Assembly (NCBI GenBank): GCA_003558175.1
Contig: PWMO01000257.1
Location: 1 to 6,455, forward strand
Length of the DNA: 6,455 nucleotides
Reading direction: 5' to 3'
From: Spirochaetaceae bacterium
Lineage (GTDB): Bacteria; Spirochaetota; Spirochaetia; DSM-27196; PWMO01
The notes beneath the pieces were generated by a model that saw nothing but the letters and a program-made list of their open reading frames with translations, did no database searches and was not told the DNA's origin. A program made the translations under genes and the position numbers. Shown here one piece after another: positions 1 to 5,050 of this stretch (the stretch's first letter is position 1; the number at the start of each line of letters is the position of its first letter).

Positions 1-358
1 AAGCGCGGCGCCCGATTGCGGCAACCGCGCCCGCCAGCGCCACCGCCGGCAGGTAGCCAACGAGGTACCCGGCGGTCGGCCGCAGAAAATGCGCCGGTCC
101 GCCCTGACCGCCGGCAAACACCGGGAGTCCCACCGCCCCCATTGAAAGATACAGGAACACCGTGAAGGCGCCCCATTTCGGGCCCAGCACCAATCCCGCA
201 AGCAGAACGAAGAAACTCTGCAGCGCGATGGGAACCGGACTGAATGGCAGCGGAACAACAATATATGACCCCGCAATGATTAACGCCGCGAAGACGCCGA
301 CCGATACGGTGGCTCGAATGGCTCTGTTTGCGTCATCAGCCGGATAGTTCTCACTCAT
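1..358 (-). CDS. bioY: BioY, biotin transporter substrate-binding (S) component, partial
   Basis: BioY is the integral membrane protein that binds biotin. It works alone or with the energy-coupling factor module (EcfA/EcfT, BioM/BioN). Only the first 119 residues lie in the window; the family is usually near 190 residues, so the rest runs off the left edge. The reading starts MSENYPADD at the ATG at 358. Visible features are a hydrophobic segment at about residues 17-36, the family signature PLPFSPVPIALQ (37-48), a second hydrophobic stretch (49-60), then GAVGLPVFAGGQGG (74-87) and RPTAGYLVGYLPA (93-105), all typical of BioY. No convincing Shine-Dalgarno precedes the ATG. A weak sigma70-like -10 (GATACT, complement of 370-375) would give a very short leader. 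It is divergent from dacA. The family call is firm; biotin as the substrate is by family knowledge. Whether ECF partner genes follow cannot be seen. Confidence 0.9.
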   Translation of the reverse strand, partial: MSENYPADDANRAIRATVSVGVFAALIIAGSYIVVPLPFSPVPIALQSFFVLLAGLVLGPKWGAFTVFLYLSMGAVGLPVFAGGQGGPAHFLRPTAGYLVGYLPAVALAGAVAAIGRRA

Positions 359-398
359 CGTGCCAAGAGAGTATCGAATCGCCGCTTCCGACGCAACG

Positions 399-452
399 GT
401 GCGCCGTCCACGTGTCGTCCGAGAGCCGTCCATTCACAGTGCGCCGTCCACG
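399..452. repeat. 14-bp direct repeat pair in the bioY-dacA divergent region
   Basis: GTGCGCCGTCCACG occurs exactly at 399-412 and again at 439-452, start to start 40 bp. The core GCCGTCCA also occurs a third time between them at 425-432. The second copy ends 3 bp before the proposed -35 of the dacA promoter. This position suits binding sites for a regulator of dacA, bioY or both, but the binding protein is unknown. A chance or decayed duplication in GC-rich DNA is the alternative. Confidence 0.5.
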
Positions 453-455
453 GGC

Positions 456-484
456 CTGACGCAAACCGCAGATTCGGGTATATT
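456..484 (+). promoter_or_regulatory. Predicted sigma70-type promoter of dacA
   Basis: A -35 CTGACG (456-461, 4 of 6 matches to TTGACA) and a -10 TATATT (479-484, 5 of 6 matches to TATAAT) are separated by exactly 17 bp. Transcription would begin near 490-491, so the mRNA would have only about 8 bases before the ATG at 499. This placement argues against the in-frame GTG at 487, which would lie upstream of the transcript start. It is prediction from consensus only. Confidence 0.4.
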
Positions 485-498
485 TCGTGGTACACACG

Positions 499-1863
499 AT
501 GCGATACCGTGCGATACCCATGCTGTTGCTGCTGACAGCGTTCTTATTTCTCAATGAGCCCGCCGGCGCCCAGGACGCGGCGGTTAACGGCGACCGGCCC
601 GGTCTGCCGCGGATTGCTGCATGGATGCAGGACTACGCCGACCGCCATGCGCCACAGCTCGCTGCGCGTTCGGCACTGCTTCTCGATGCCACGACCGGTG
701 CCGTATTGTACGAGCAGGAAGCCGACTTCGTGATTCCCCCGGCCAGTCTGACCAAGGTTGTAGCGATGCATCTGGTGTTTGCTCTGGCCGAGCGCGGTGA
801 ACTGAACCTCGATGAAGAAGTGGACCTTCCGCCCGAGAGCTGGGCCGTCAATCTGCCGCCCGGTTCCTCGCTTATGTTTCTCGGCCCTGACCAGCGGGTA
901 ACGGTTCGCCAGCTGCTCATGGGCCTGGCGGTGCCCTCCGGCAATGATGCTGCGATCGCGCTGGCGCTGCACGTCGCCGGATCGGTGCCGCGGTTCGCCG
1001 AGCTGATGACCGCCGAGGCGCGGGCGCTCGGTCTGCCGTCGCTCTCGTTCGAAGAGCCCTCGGGCCTGAGTCCTGAGAACCGAATCACGGCGCGCGAGTT
1101 TGCCCGTTTCATACAGCACTATGTCGGCCGCTGGCCGGAGGCAACGCTCGACTATCATTCTGTGCGTCAGTTCACCTGGCCACCGCAACCCGAGACGGTC
1201 GAGCCACCGGGCGTGGCTGGATCGTCGGCTGCGGGAAGCGGCGGCAGCGGCGGGGACGGCGGTAACGCGACGCAACCTGCGCGGCACAGCAATTCGATAA
1301 CCCAGTTCAACCGAAACTCGCTGCTGCAGAGCTATCCCGGTGTTGACGGCGTCAAGACCGGGTTCATTCGCCAGTCGCGTTACAACCTGGCCGCGACCGC
1401 GGCACGCGATGATCGGCGGCTGGTGGCGATCGTGCTGGGTGCTCCCGGAGAAACGCACGCCGAAGGTGAGCGCAACCGCGCCCGCGACGCAGCGCAGCTG
1501 CTGGACTACGGGTTTGACCACTTCACCAACATTACTCTCGAGCTGCCGTCCGCTGAGCCGGTGCGAGTCTGGAAAGGTGGACTGCAGAGCGTTGAGCTCG
1601 AGGCCCGGGGACCGAGAGAACTCACGATACCCGTGACCGACCTCGTGCACCTTCGCGGCGAGCTGGAGCAACGGCAAGAAGTCGAGGCTCCGGTTCAGAC
1701 GGATCAGTCACTCGGCCGGGTGACGATCCACGCGCGGGAGCAGCAGCTGCTCGAGCTGCCGCTTTATCCGGTTCAGGAAGTTCCGCGAGGTTCACTGTTG
1801 CGAGTAATCTGGGACGGTATCGTGCGTTTTGTACTTGGAATTGCCGCAAGCCTGCGTGGGTGA
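499..1863 (+). CDS. dacA: D-alanyl-D-alanine carboxypeptidase, PBP5/DacA family
   Basis: This is a periplasmic serine peptidase that trims the terminal D-alanine from peptidoglycan pentapeptides and so limits cross-linking. The 454-residue protein starts with a signal peptide (hydrophobic LLLLTAFLFL, likely cleavage after AGA at about residue 24). The three penicillin-binding motifs are present: SLTK (83-86, nucleophile Ser83 and Lys86), SGN (147-149) and KTG (286-288). The PBP5 C-terminal beta domain follows (about 340-425), then a terminal amphipathic helix (about 431-454) that would hold it on the outer face of the inner membrane. I chose ATG 499 over GTG 487 because the predicted promoter would start transcription near 490; neither start has a good Shine-Dalgarno. 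Oddly, a Gly/Ser-rich insertion (about residues 228-266) sits between the FTWP strand and the ITQFNRN segment. The wording NLPPGSSLMFLGP resembles spirochaete DacA proteins. It is convergent with the next gene. Confidence 0.93.
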   Translation: MRYRAIPMLLLLTAFLFLNEPAGAQDAAVNGDRPGLPRIAAWMQDYADRHAPQLAARSALLLDATTGAVLYEQEADFVIPPASLTKVVAMHLVFALAERGELNLDEEVDLPPESWAVNLPPGSSLMFLGPDQRVTVRQLLMGLAVPSGNDAAIALALHVAGSVPRFAELMTAEARALGLPSLSFEEPSGLSPENRITAREFARFIQHYVGRWPEATLDYHSVRQFTWPPQPETVEPPGVAGSSAAGSGGSGGDGGNATQPARHSNSITQFNRNSLLQSYPGVDGVKTGFIRQSRYNLAATAARDDRRLVAIVLGAPGETHAEGERNRARDAAQLLDYGFDHFTNITLELPSAEPVRVWKGGLQSVELEARGPRELTIPVTDLVHLRGELEQRQEVEAPVQTDQSLGRVTIHAREQQLLELPLYPVQEVPRGSLLRVIWDGIVRFVLGIAASLRG

Positions 1864-1882
1864 GTCTCCCGTGCCGCGACGT

Positions 1883-1911
1883 CCGGCGGCGCTCCGGCGA
1901 TCCGCCGGGAG
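1883..1911. terminator. GC-rich hairpin between convergent genes, possible bidirectional terminator
   Basis: The 52-bp gap between the dacA stop and the stop of the leftward gene holds competing GC stems. One is CCGGCG (1894-1899) with CGCCGG (1903-1908) around a 3-base loop, extendable by CT/AG with one bulge. Another is CCGGCGG (1883-1889) with CCGCCGG (1902-1908). An outer TCTCCCG (1865-1871) / CGGGAGA (1906-1912) pair also exists. There is no T-tract on either strand, so it does not fit a classical intrinsic terminator. It could still slow polymerase or protect 3' ends. Confidence 0.35.
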
Positions 1912-1915
1912 AGGC

Positions 1916-2899
1916 TCAATCGACTCCGGTCAGTGCTTTGATGTACTGCAGCCGTTCGAAGGCGGTACGGTCTTTCTGTGCCGCTTTTCCCACCAGTCCA
2001 CGGAAGTCTTCCAGGCGCTGAAACCCGTGGACATCCATCCAGCCGGCGATCTCGTTGCAGATTGAGGCGATCCGATCCAGACCGTTGGCGTACAGTGTCG
2101 TGCAGACCTGAACCGCCTGAGCGCCCGCGAGCAGCAGTTTTACCGCTTCACGCCCTGAATGGACGCCGGTCGAACCTATCAGCTCGCAATCGGTCCGCCC
2201 GGTGAGAAGCGTGATCCAGCGCAGCGGCAGGTAGATCTCGTTTGGGGTGCTGAACTGGTAACCTGGAGCCGCAGTGAGGTTGTCGATATCGATGTCGAGC
2301 TGGTAGAAGCGGTTGAACAGCACCAACGCTTGCGCGCCGGCTCGGCACAGCTTCTCAACCAGTGACGGAAGCGCGGTGATGTAAGGGCCGATCTTGACCG
2401 CGAGAGGGATCTTCACCTCTGCGCGTACCTGGCGCACGATTTCAACGTAGCGCGCCTCGATGTCAGTCGACCGCTCGCCCGGCTCGTGTGGCATGATGGC
2501 GATGTTGAGCTCAAGCGCGTCGGCTCCGGCCTTCTCGATCTGCTTTGCGTAGTTTGCCCACCACTCCGAGGTGATGCAGTTCACGCTGGCAATTATCGGG
2601 ACCCCGTTCTCACGTTTAGCGGTCTCTATCAGCGACAGGTAGTTGCTCGGTCCGAGGTGTTTCCCCATCTGCTGGATGTATTCGGCGGCTTCAGGGTGTG
2701 ACGAGAGTTCCGACTTGTCCTCGTGCCCGTTTACCTCGAGATCGATCTGCTCTTCAAAGAGCGATTTAATGACCACCGCCGCCGCGCCGGCCTCCACGCA
2801 CTGCCGGATACCACGCGCGGAGCCGGTGAGCCCTGAACTTGAGACAATAACCGGATTGCGCAGCGGCAAACCCAGTACCTGTGTATTGAGATCGGCCAT
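1916..2899 (-). CDS. Dihydroorotate dehydrogenase-like FMN protein with atypical active site
   Basis: A 327-residue TIM-barrel flavoprotein of the DHOD-like subgroup, related to class 1 PyrD but distinct from it. The N-terminal GLPLRNPVIVSSSGLTG (9-25), IKSLFEEQI (44-52) and SVNC (105-108) match the FMN-barrel pattern. The C-terminal STGVHSGREAVKLLLAGAQAVQVCT (243-267) is the phosphate/FMN-binding end. In true DHODs an ELNxSCPN-type segment carries or borders the catalytic region; here it reads ELNIAIMPHEPG (130-141), and the usual VKLSPN reads VKIGPYIT (168-175). From family knowledge this subgroup keeps the FMN site but lacks some catalytic residues, so dihydroorotate oxidation should not be assumed. 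The start is fixed by AAGGAA (complement of 2907-2912) 7 bases before the ATG; a longer frame to 3085 would run over the divergent gene. It is divergent from the FAD reductase at 2991, which could be its redox partner (inference). Confidence 0.85.
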   Translation of the reverse strand: MADLNTQVLGLPLRNPVIVSSSGLTGSARGIRQCVEAGAAAVVIKSLFEEQIDLEVNGHEDKSELSSHPEAAEYIQQMGKHLGPSNYLSLIETAKRENGVPIIASVNCITSEWWANYAKQIEKAGADALELNIAIMPHEPGERSTDIEARYVEIVRQVRAEVKIPLAVKIGPYITALPSLVEKLCRAGAQALVLFNRFYQLDIDIDNLTAAPGYQFSTPNEIYLPLRWITLLTGRTDCELIGSTGVHSGREAVKLLLAGAQAVQVCTTLYANGLDRIASICNEIAGWMDVHGFQRLEDFRGLVGKAAQKDRTAFERLQYIKALTGVD

Positions 2900-2921
2900 T
2901 GGGTATTTCCTTGTGTTGCGA

Positions 2922-2950
2922 TTGAGAATTACTATTACTTCGTTTAGTAT
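2922..2950 (+). promoter_or_regulatory. Predicted rightward promoter of the FAD oxidoreductase
   Basis: -35 TTGAGA (2922-2927, 5 of 6) and -10 TAGTAT (2945-2950, 4 of 6) are 17 bp apart. Transcription would start near 2957 and give a leader of about 34 bases ending in GAGGA (2980-2984), 6 bases before the ATG. The -35 is overlapped by a Fur-like box. Confidence 0.45.
2923..2937. promoter_or_regulatory. Candidate Fur/PerR-family operator
   Basis: TGAGAATTACTATTA matches the 7-1-7 Fur-family consensus TGATAATnATTATCA at 11 of 14 defined positions; it matches the PerR form TTATAATnATTATAA at 10 of 14. It lies in a short AT-rich island within GC-rich DNA, overlaps the rightward -35 and sits just at the expected leftward transcript start. 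It could therefore control both divergent genes. The nearby Mn-SOD and SUF genes are the kind of genes Fur-family regulators control. The dyad itself is imperfect (4 of 7 symmetric pairs), so this is a candidate only. Confidence 0.35.
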
Positions 2951-2974
2951 AGCCGCAGAGCTATATTTGAGCAA
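2946..2974 (-). promoter_or_regulatory. Predicted leftward promoter of the DHOD-like gene
   Basis: On the minus strand, -35 TTGCTC (complement of 2969-2974, only the TTG matching well) and -10 TATACT (complement of 2946-2951, 5 of 6) have a 17-bp spacer. Transcription would begin near 2939, leaving a leader of about 40 bases with a clear ribosome binding site. Its -10 occupies almost the same bases as the -10 of the rightward promoter. Confidence 0.35.
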
Positions 2975-2990
2975 GGTGCGAGGATTATAT

Positions 2991-4178
2991 ATGGAACGTG
3001 CATGGGACATTGTTGTGATCGGAGCCGGCAGTGCCGGAGTGGCAGCCGTGGAGGGGGCTCGGCGGCAGAATGCTGATGCCCGCATTCTGCTGTTGGACGA
3101 GGATCAAGAGGCGCCATACAAGCGAACACAGCTTTCCAAGTACCTGGCATCCGGTTTCGAGCCGGGCCAATTCTCGCTGCGGGACCGAGACTGTTTTGCC
3201 GACGGCAGTGTTGAGATTCGAACCGGCAAGACGGTGACCTCCGTCGACCGGGAGCAGAAGACGCTGACGCTTTCCGCGGGTGAAGACGTATCGTACGGTA
3301 CGCTTGTCCTGGCCACCGGATCGGTGCCGATGTATCCCCGGGTGGTTCGGCCGCACGAGGTCGGCTCGTTCTTCGTTCTGCGTACGCTTGAGGACGCGCG
3401 GCGCCTGATTGACGGGCTGGCCCGCGCGAAAACCGTTCTGGTTGACGGCATGGGCGTACTCGCACTGGAAGTCACCGATCAACTGATTCAGATGCAGAAA
3501 AAACCGACCCTGGTGGGAGCAACCGCACAGCTGATGCCGCGACAGCTGACGACGCGCGCGGCGGAGCTGATGGAGGAGGAGCTTGTTCGCAACAAGGTGA
3601 AACTGATGTTCCAGGACGAGATTCTTTCCTTCGAAGACAACGGCAAGGGGGCGCTCGACGTAGCGATGCTGAAGGGCTCAGGCGCTTTTGACGCAGTTGT
3701 GTTCTGCATCGGGGTGCGGCCGCGCACCGACCTCGCCGCCGGATGCGGTCTCAAGGTGGATCGCGGAATCTGTGTCAACGAACGGCTGCAGAGTTCAGAT
3801 CCTGCCGTCTTTGTTGCCGGCGACTGTGCTCAGCATCCTGACGGCTACGTAAGCTATCTCTGGCACGCTGCGGAGTACCAGGGTTGGATCGCAGGCGAGA
3901 ACGCCGCAGGTGGCAATGCGGTTTTTGACCGGCAAGCTTTCCGGCTCAAGAGTTCGATATTCGACACCTTTGTCTTCTCGATGAACATGCCGCGCGAAAC
4001 GCAGGGGTATCGCATCGAAGAGGTAGAGGTAGACAACGTTTACCAGGCATTTTTCTTCACAGACGAAGGACTTGACGGGGTGGTTGTACTCAACGATGAG
4101 CCGCGCAGTGAGCAATACAACCAGGCAGTGGTGGAGCACTGGAGCGTCGACCGCGTTGCCGACGAGTTGATGCTCTAG
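2991..4178 (+). CDS. FAD-dependent pyridine nucleotide-disulfide-family oxidoreductase, rubredoxin-reductase type
   Basis: A soluble 395-residue flavoprotein that would pass electrons from NAD(P)H through FAD to an acceptor such as rubredoxin or another flavoprotein; the acceptor is not known. Visible are the N-terminal FAD Rossmann motif GAGSAG (11-16) with an acidic DE at the end of the second strand (36-37), the PYKRTQLSKYL segment (42-52) near the flavin, LATGSVP (107-113), and VAGDCA (275-280) with Asp278 for FAD. No CxxxxC redox disulfide is seen, which excludes glutathione- or thioredoxin-reductase types. The NAD(P) Rossmann is unusual: DGMGVLALE (152-160) where GGGxxGxE is usual, and LVGATAQ (174-180) where the strand normally ends in Glu or Arg. 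Residues about 310-395 form the reductase C-terminal domain. ATG 2991 is set by GAGGA 6 bases upstream; an upstream extension would overlap the divergent gene. sodA follows 118 bp downstream with its own promoter. Confidence 0.85.
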   Translation: MERAWDIVVIGAGSAGVAAVEGARRQNADARILLLDEDQEAPYKRTQLSKYLASGFEPGQFSLRDRDCFADGSVEIRTGKTVTSVDREQKTLTLSAGEDVSYGTLVLATGSVPMYPRVVRPHEVGSFFVLRTLEDARRLIDGLARAKTVLVDGMGVLALEVTDQLIQMQKKPTLVGATAQLMPRQLTTRAAELMEEELVRNKVKLMFQDEILSFEDNGKGALDVAMLKGSGAFDAVVFCIGVRPRTDLAAGCGLKVDRGICVNERLQSSDPAVFVAGDCAQHPDGYVSYLWHAAEYQGWIAGENAAGGNAVFDRQAFRLKSSIFDTFVFSMNMPRETQGYRIEEVEVDNVYQAFFFTDEGLDGVVVLNDEPRSEQYNQAVVEHWSVDRVADELML

Positions 4179-4183
4179 CGCAG

Positions 4184-4215
4184 CCGCGCCGACCCGCCCG
4201 TCCGCGCCGACCCGC
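4184..4215. repeat. Tandem 14-bp C-rich repeat downstream of the oxidoreductase
   Basis: CCGCGCCGACCCGC occurs at 4184-4197 and 4202-4215, period 18 bp, starting 5 bases after the oxidoreductase stop. The stretch is rich in C and contains no good stem, so it does not look like an intrinsic terminator. A C-rich unstructured 3' region could serve as a Rho loading site (inference). Slippage duplication is the simple alternative. Confidence 0.6.
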
Positions 4216-4233
4216 TTTTCCTGAGTCTTTTTG

Positions 4234-4262
4234 TTGATTTACTCAAGCAGGATGAGTATTTT
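4234..4262 (+). promoter_or_regulatory. Predicted sodA promoter
   Basis: -35 TTGATT (4234-4239, 4 of 6) and -10 TATTTT (4257-4262, 4 of 6) are separated by 17 bp, in an AT-richer patch. Transcription would start near 4269, 28 bases before the start codon. A short inverted repeat TTGA-N5-TCAA (4234-4246) overlaps the -35 and might be a regulator half-site pair, but it is too short to assign. Confidence 0.35.
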
Positions 4263-4285
4263 CTGCGTGACAGAGAACAGAACAC

Positions 4286-4293
4286 AGGAGGAG
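4286..4293 (+). promoter_or_regulatory. Strong ribosome binding site of sodA
   Basis: AGGAGGAG ends 3 bases before ATG 4297 (AGGAGG core 5 bases away). It is the strongest Shine-Dalgarno in the window, suggests high expression, and fixes the start against an in-frame TTG at 4231 that would lie inside the promoter. Confidence 0.85.
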
Positions 4294-4296
4294 AAT

Positions 4297-4905
4297 ATGG
4301 CGTTTACAACACCTGATTTGCCGTACGCCTACAACGCGCTCGAGCCTTTCATTGACGAGCAGACCATGAAGATCCATCACGACAAGCACCACGTGGCATA
4401 TACTACCAAGCTGAACGCGGCGGTGGAGGGGACTGAGTACGAATCGTGGGACGCCGAGCGGCTGGTAACCGAGCTTGCCGGCTTGCCCCAGAACATCCAG
4501 GGTGCCGTGCGCAATCACGGCGGCGGACATGTGAACCACGCGCTCTTCTGGGAGATCCTGACGAAGAATGAAGGCGGAAAGCCGAGCGGTACTCTCGCTC
4601 AGGCGATTGACAAAGCGTTCGGTAGCTTCGACGCTTTCAAGAAGCAGTTCAGCGACGCAGCGGCAGCCCGCTTTGGCAGCGGCTGGGCGTGGCTCGTGGT
4701 CAACTCCTCCGGAGAGCTGGAGGTGGTATCAACTCCAAATCAAGATAGTCCGCTGACCGACGGCAAGACGCCGATTTTGGGGCTGGACGTCTGGGAGCAC
4801 GCCTACTACCTGAAGTATCAGAATCGGCGTCCGGAGTACATCGATGCGTTCTTCAACGTCATCAACTGGGATGCCGTTGCGCAACGATACGAGCAGGCAA
4901 AGTAA
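4297..4905 (+). CDS. sodA: Superoxide dismutase, Fe/Mn family, Mn-type residues
   Basis: This enzyme dismutates superoxide to oxygen and hydrogen peroxide in the cytoplasm; there is no signal peptide. The 202-residue length is standard. The four metal ligands are visible: His27 (KIHHDKHH), His81 ([10 protein letters not shown]), Asp164 and His168 ([11 protein letters not shown]). The residues that separate Mn from Fe enzymes read as Mn type: Gly77 in the GGGH segment and Gln149 in TPNQDSPL, whereas Fe enzymes carry Gln at the first place (AAQ.WNH) and Ala or Gly near the second. Cambialistic use of either metal remains possible. It has its own promoter, a very strong ribosome binding site and a strong terminator, so it looks monocistronic. 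It lies between a flavin reductase and the suf operon, consistent with an oxidative-stress role. The family call is near certain; metal preference is inference from residues. Confidence 0.97.
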   Translation: MAFTTPDLPYAYNALEPFIDEQTMKIHHDKHHVAYTTKLNAAVEGTEYESWDAERLVTELAGLPQNIQGAVRNHGGGHVNHALFWEILTKNEGGKPSGTLAQAIDKAFGSFDAFKKQFSDAAAARFGSGWAWLVVNSSGELEVVSTPNQDSPLTDGKTPILGLDVWEHAYYLKYQNRRPEYIDAFFNVINWDAVAQRYEQAK

Positions 4906-4941
4906 CCATCGGCCTGCCCGAATCCAACTGTTTACCTGAAG

Positions 4942-4980
4942 ACCGCCGGATGCGCCGATCGCGTGACGGCGGTTTTTTTT
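4942..4980 (+). terminator. Intrinsic terminator of sodA
   Basis: A perfect 7-bp stem ACCGCCG (4942-4948) / CGGCGGT (4967-4973), with a small inner GCG/CGC pairing in the 18-base loop, runs directly into eight T residues (4973-4980). It lies 36 bases after the sodA stop and insulates sufS from sodA transcription. Confidence 0.9.
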
Positions 4981-5002
4981 GCTCGATCGCCGTCTCCGGA
5001 AG

Positions 5003-5017
5003 CGTTGTTCAACAACG
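5003..5017. promoter_or_regulatory. Perfect 7-1-7 palindrome upstream of sufS, candidate operator
   Basis: CGTTGTT-C-AACAACG is a perfect inverted repeat with one central base. It lies 22 bp after the sodA terminator T-tract and 33 bp before the sufS ATG, and overlaps the best candidate -35. A one-base loop rules out an RNA hairpin of full length, so a DNA-binding dimer is the likely reader. The core also fits TnGTnnnACnA, a GntR/FadR-type pattern, but it does not fit Fur, the IscR patterns I know, or the cyanobacterial SufR site (CAAC-N6-GTTG). The regulator is unidentified. Confidence 0.6.
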
Positions 5018-5034
5018 GCCACTCGGTGTACATT
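5005..5034 (+). promoter_or_regulatory. Weak candidate promoter of sufS
   Basis: -35 TTGTTC (5005-5010, 3 of 6) and -10 TACATT (5029-5034, 4 of 6) with an 18-bp spacer. Because a strong terminator ends at 4980 and sufS starts at 5051, a promoter must lie in this 70-bp gap unless readthrough feeds it. This is the best match I find. The implied leader is only about 10 bases, nearly all of it ribosome binding site. An activator-dependent promoter is possible. Confidence 0.28.
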
Positions 5035-5050
5035 CGACTTGGGAGTGAAC

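Noticed and set aside
544..1677. A 377-codon open frame on the minus strand inside dacA
   Set aside because: It lies wholly antisense to a gene with all PBP motifs, has Arg-rich low-information protein with no recognisable family, and is the usual consequence of GC-rich codon use.
1865..1912. Outer TCTCCCG/CGGGAGA pair as a mobile-element end or attachment site
   Set aside because: It is only 7 bp, it competes with the inner hairpins, and no recombinase or target duplication is present.
2643..2990. N-terminal extension of the FAD oxidoreductase back to 2643
   Set aside because: It would overlap the divergent DHOD-like gene and its promoter; the FAD motif begins right after ATG 2991, which has a good ribosome binding site.
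2900..3085. N-terminal extension of the DHOD-like protein to 3085
   Set aside because: It would be antisense to the oxidoreductase start and to the shared control region; ATG 2899 has AAGGAA at the right distance and begins exactly where the family homology begins.
3488..3778. Ser-rich 96-codon frame on the minus strand
   Set aside because: It is antisense to the conserved oxidoreductase, with no start signal and no recognisable motif.
4234..4246. TTGA-N5-TCAA inverted repeat as an FNR/CRP site
   Set aside because: The FNR consensus is TTGAT-N4-ATCAA; one half is incomplete and the arms are only 4 bases, so chance is likely.
4231..4296. Upstream TTG start for sodA
   Set aside because: It falls within the predicted promoter; AGGAGGAG and the family N-terminus both point to ATG 4297.
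4979..5050. Upstream TTG start for sufS
   Set aside because: It begins at the end of the sodA terminator, and the added residues are Arg/Cys-rich without homology.
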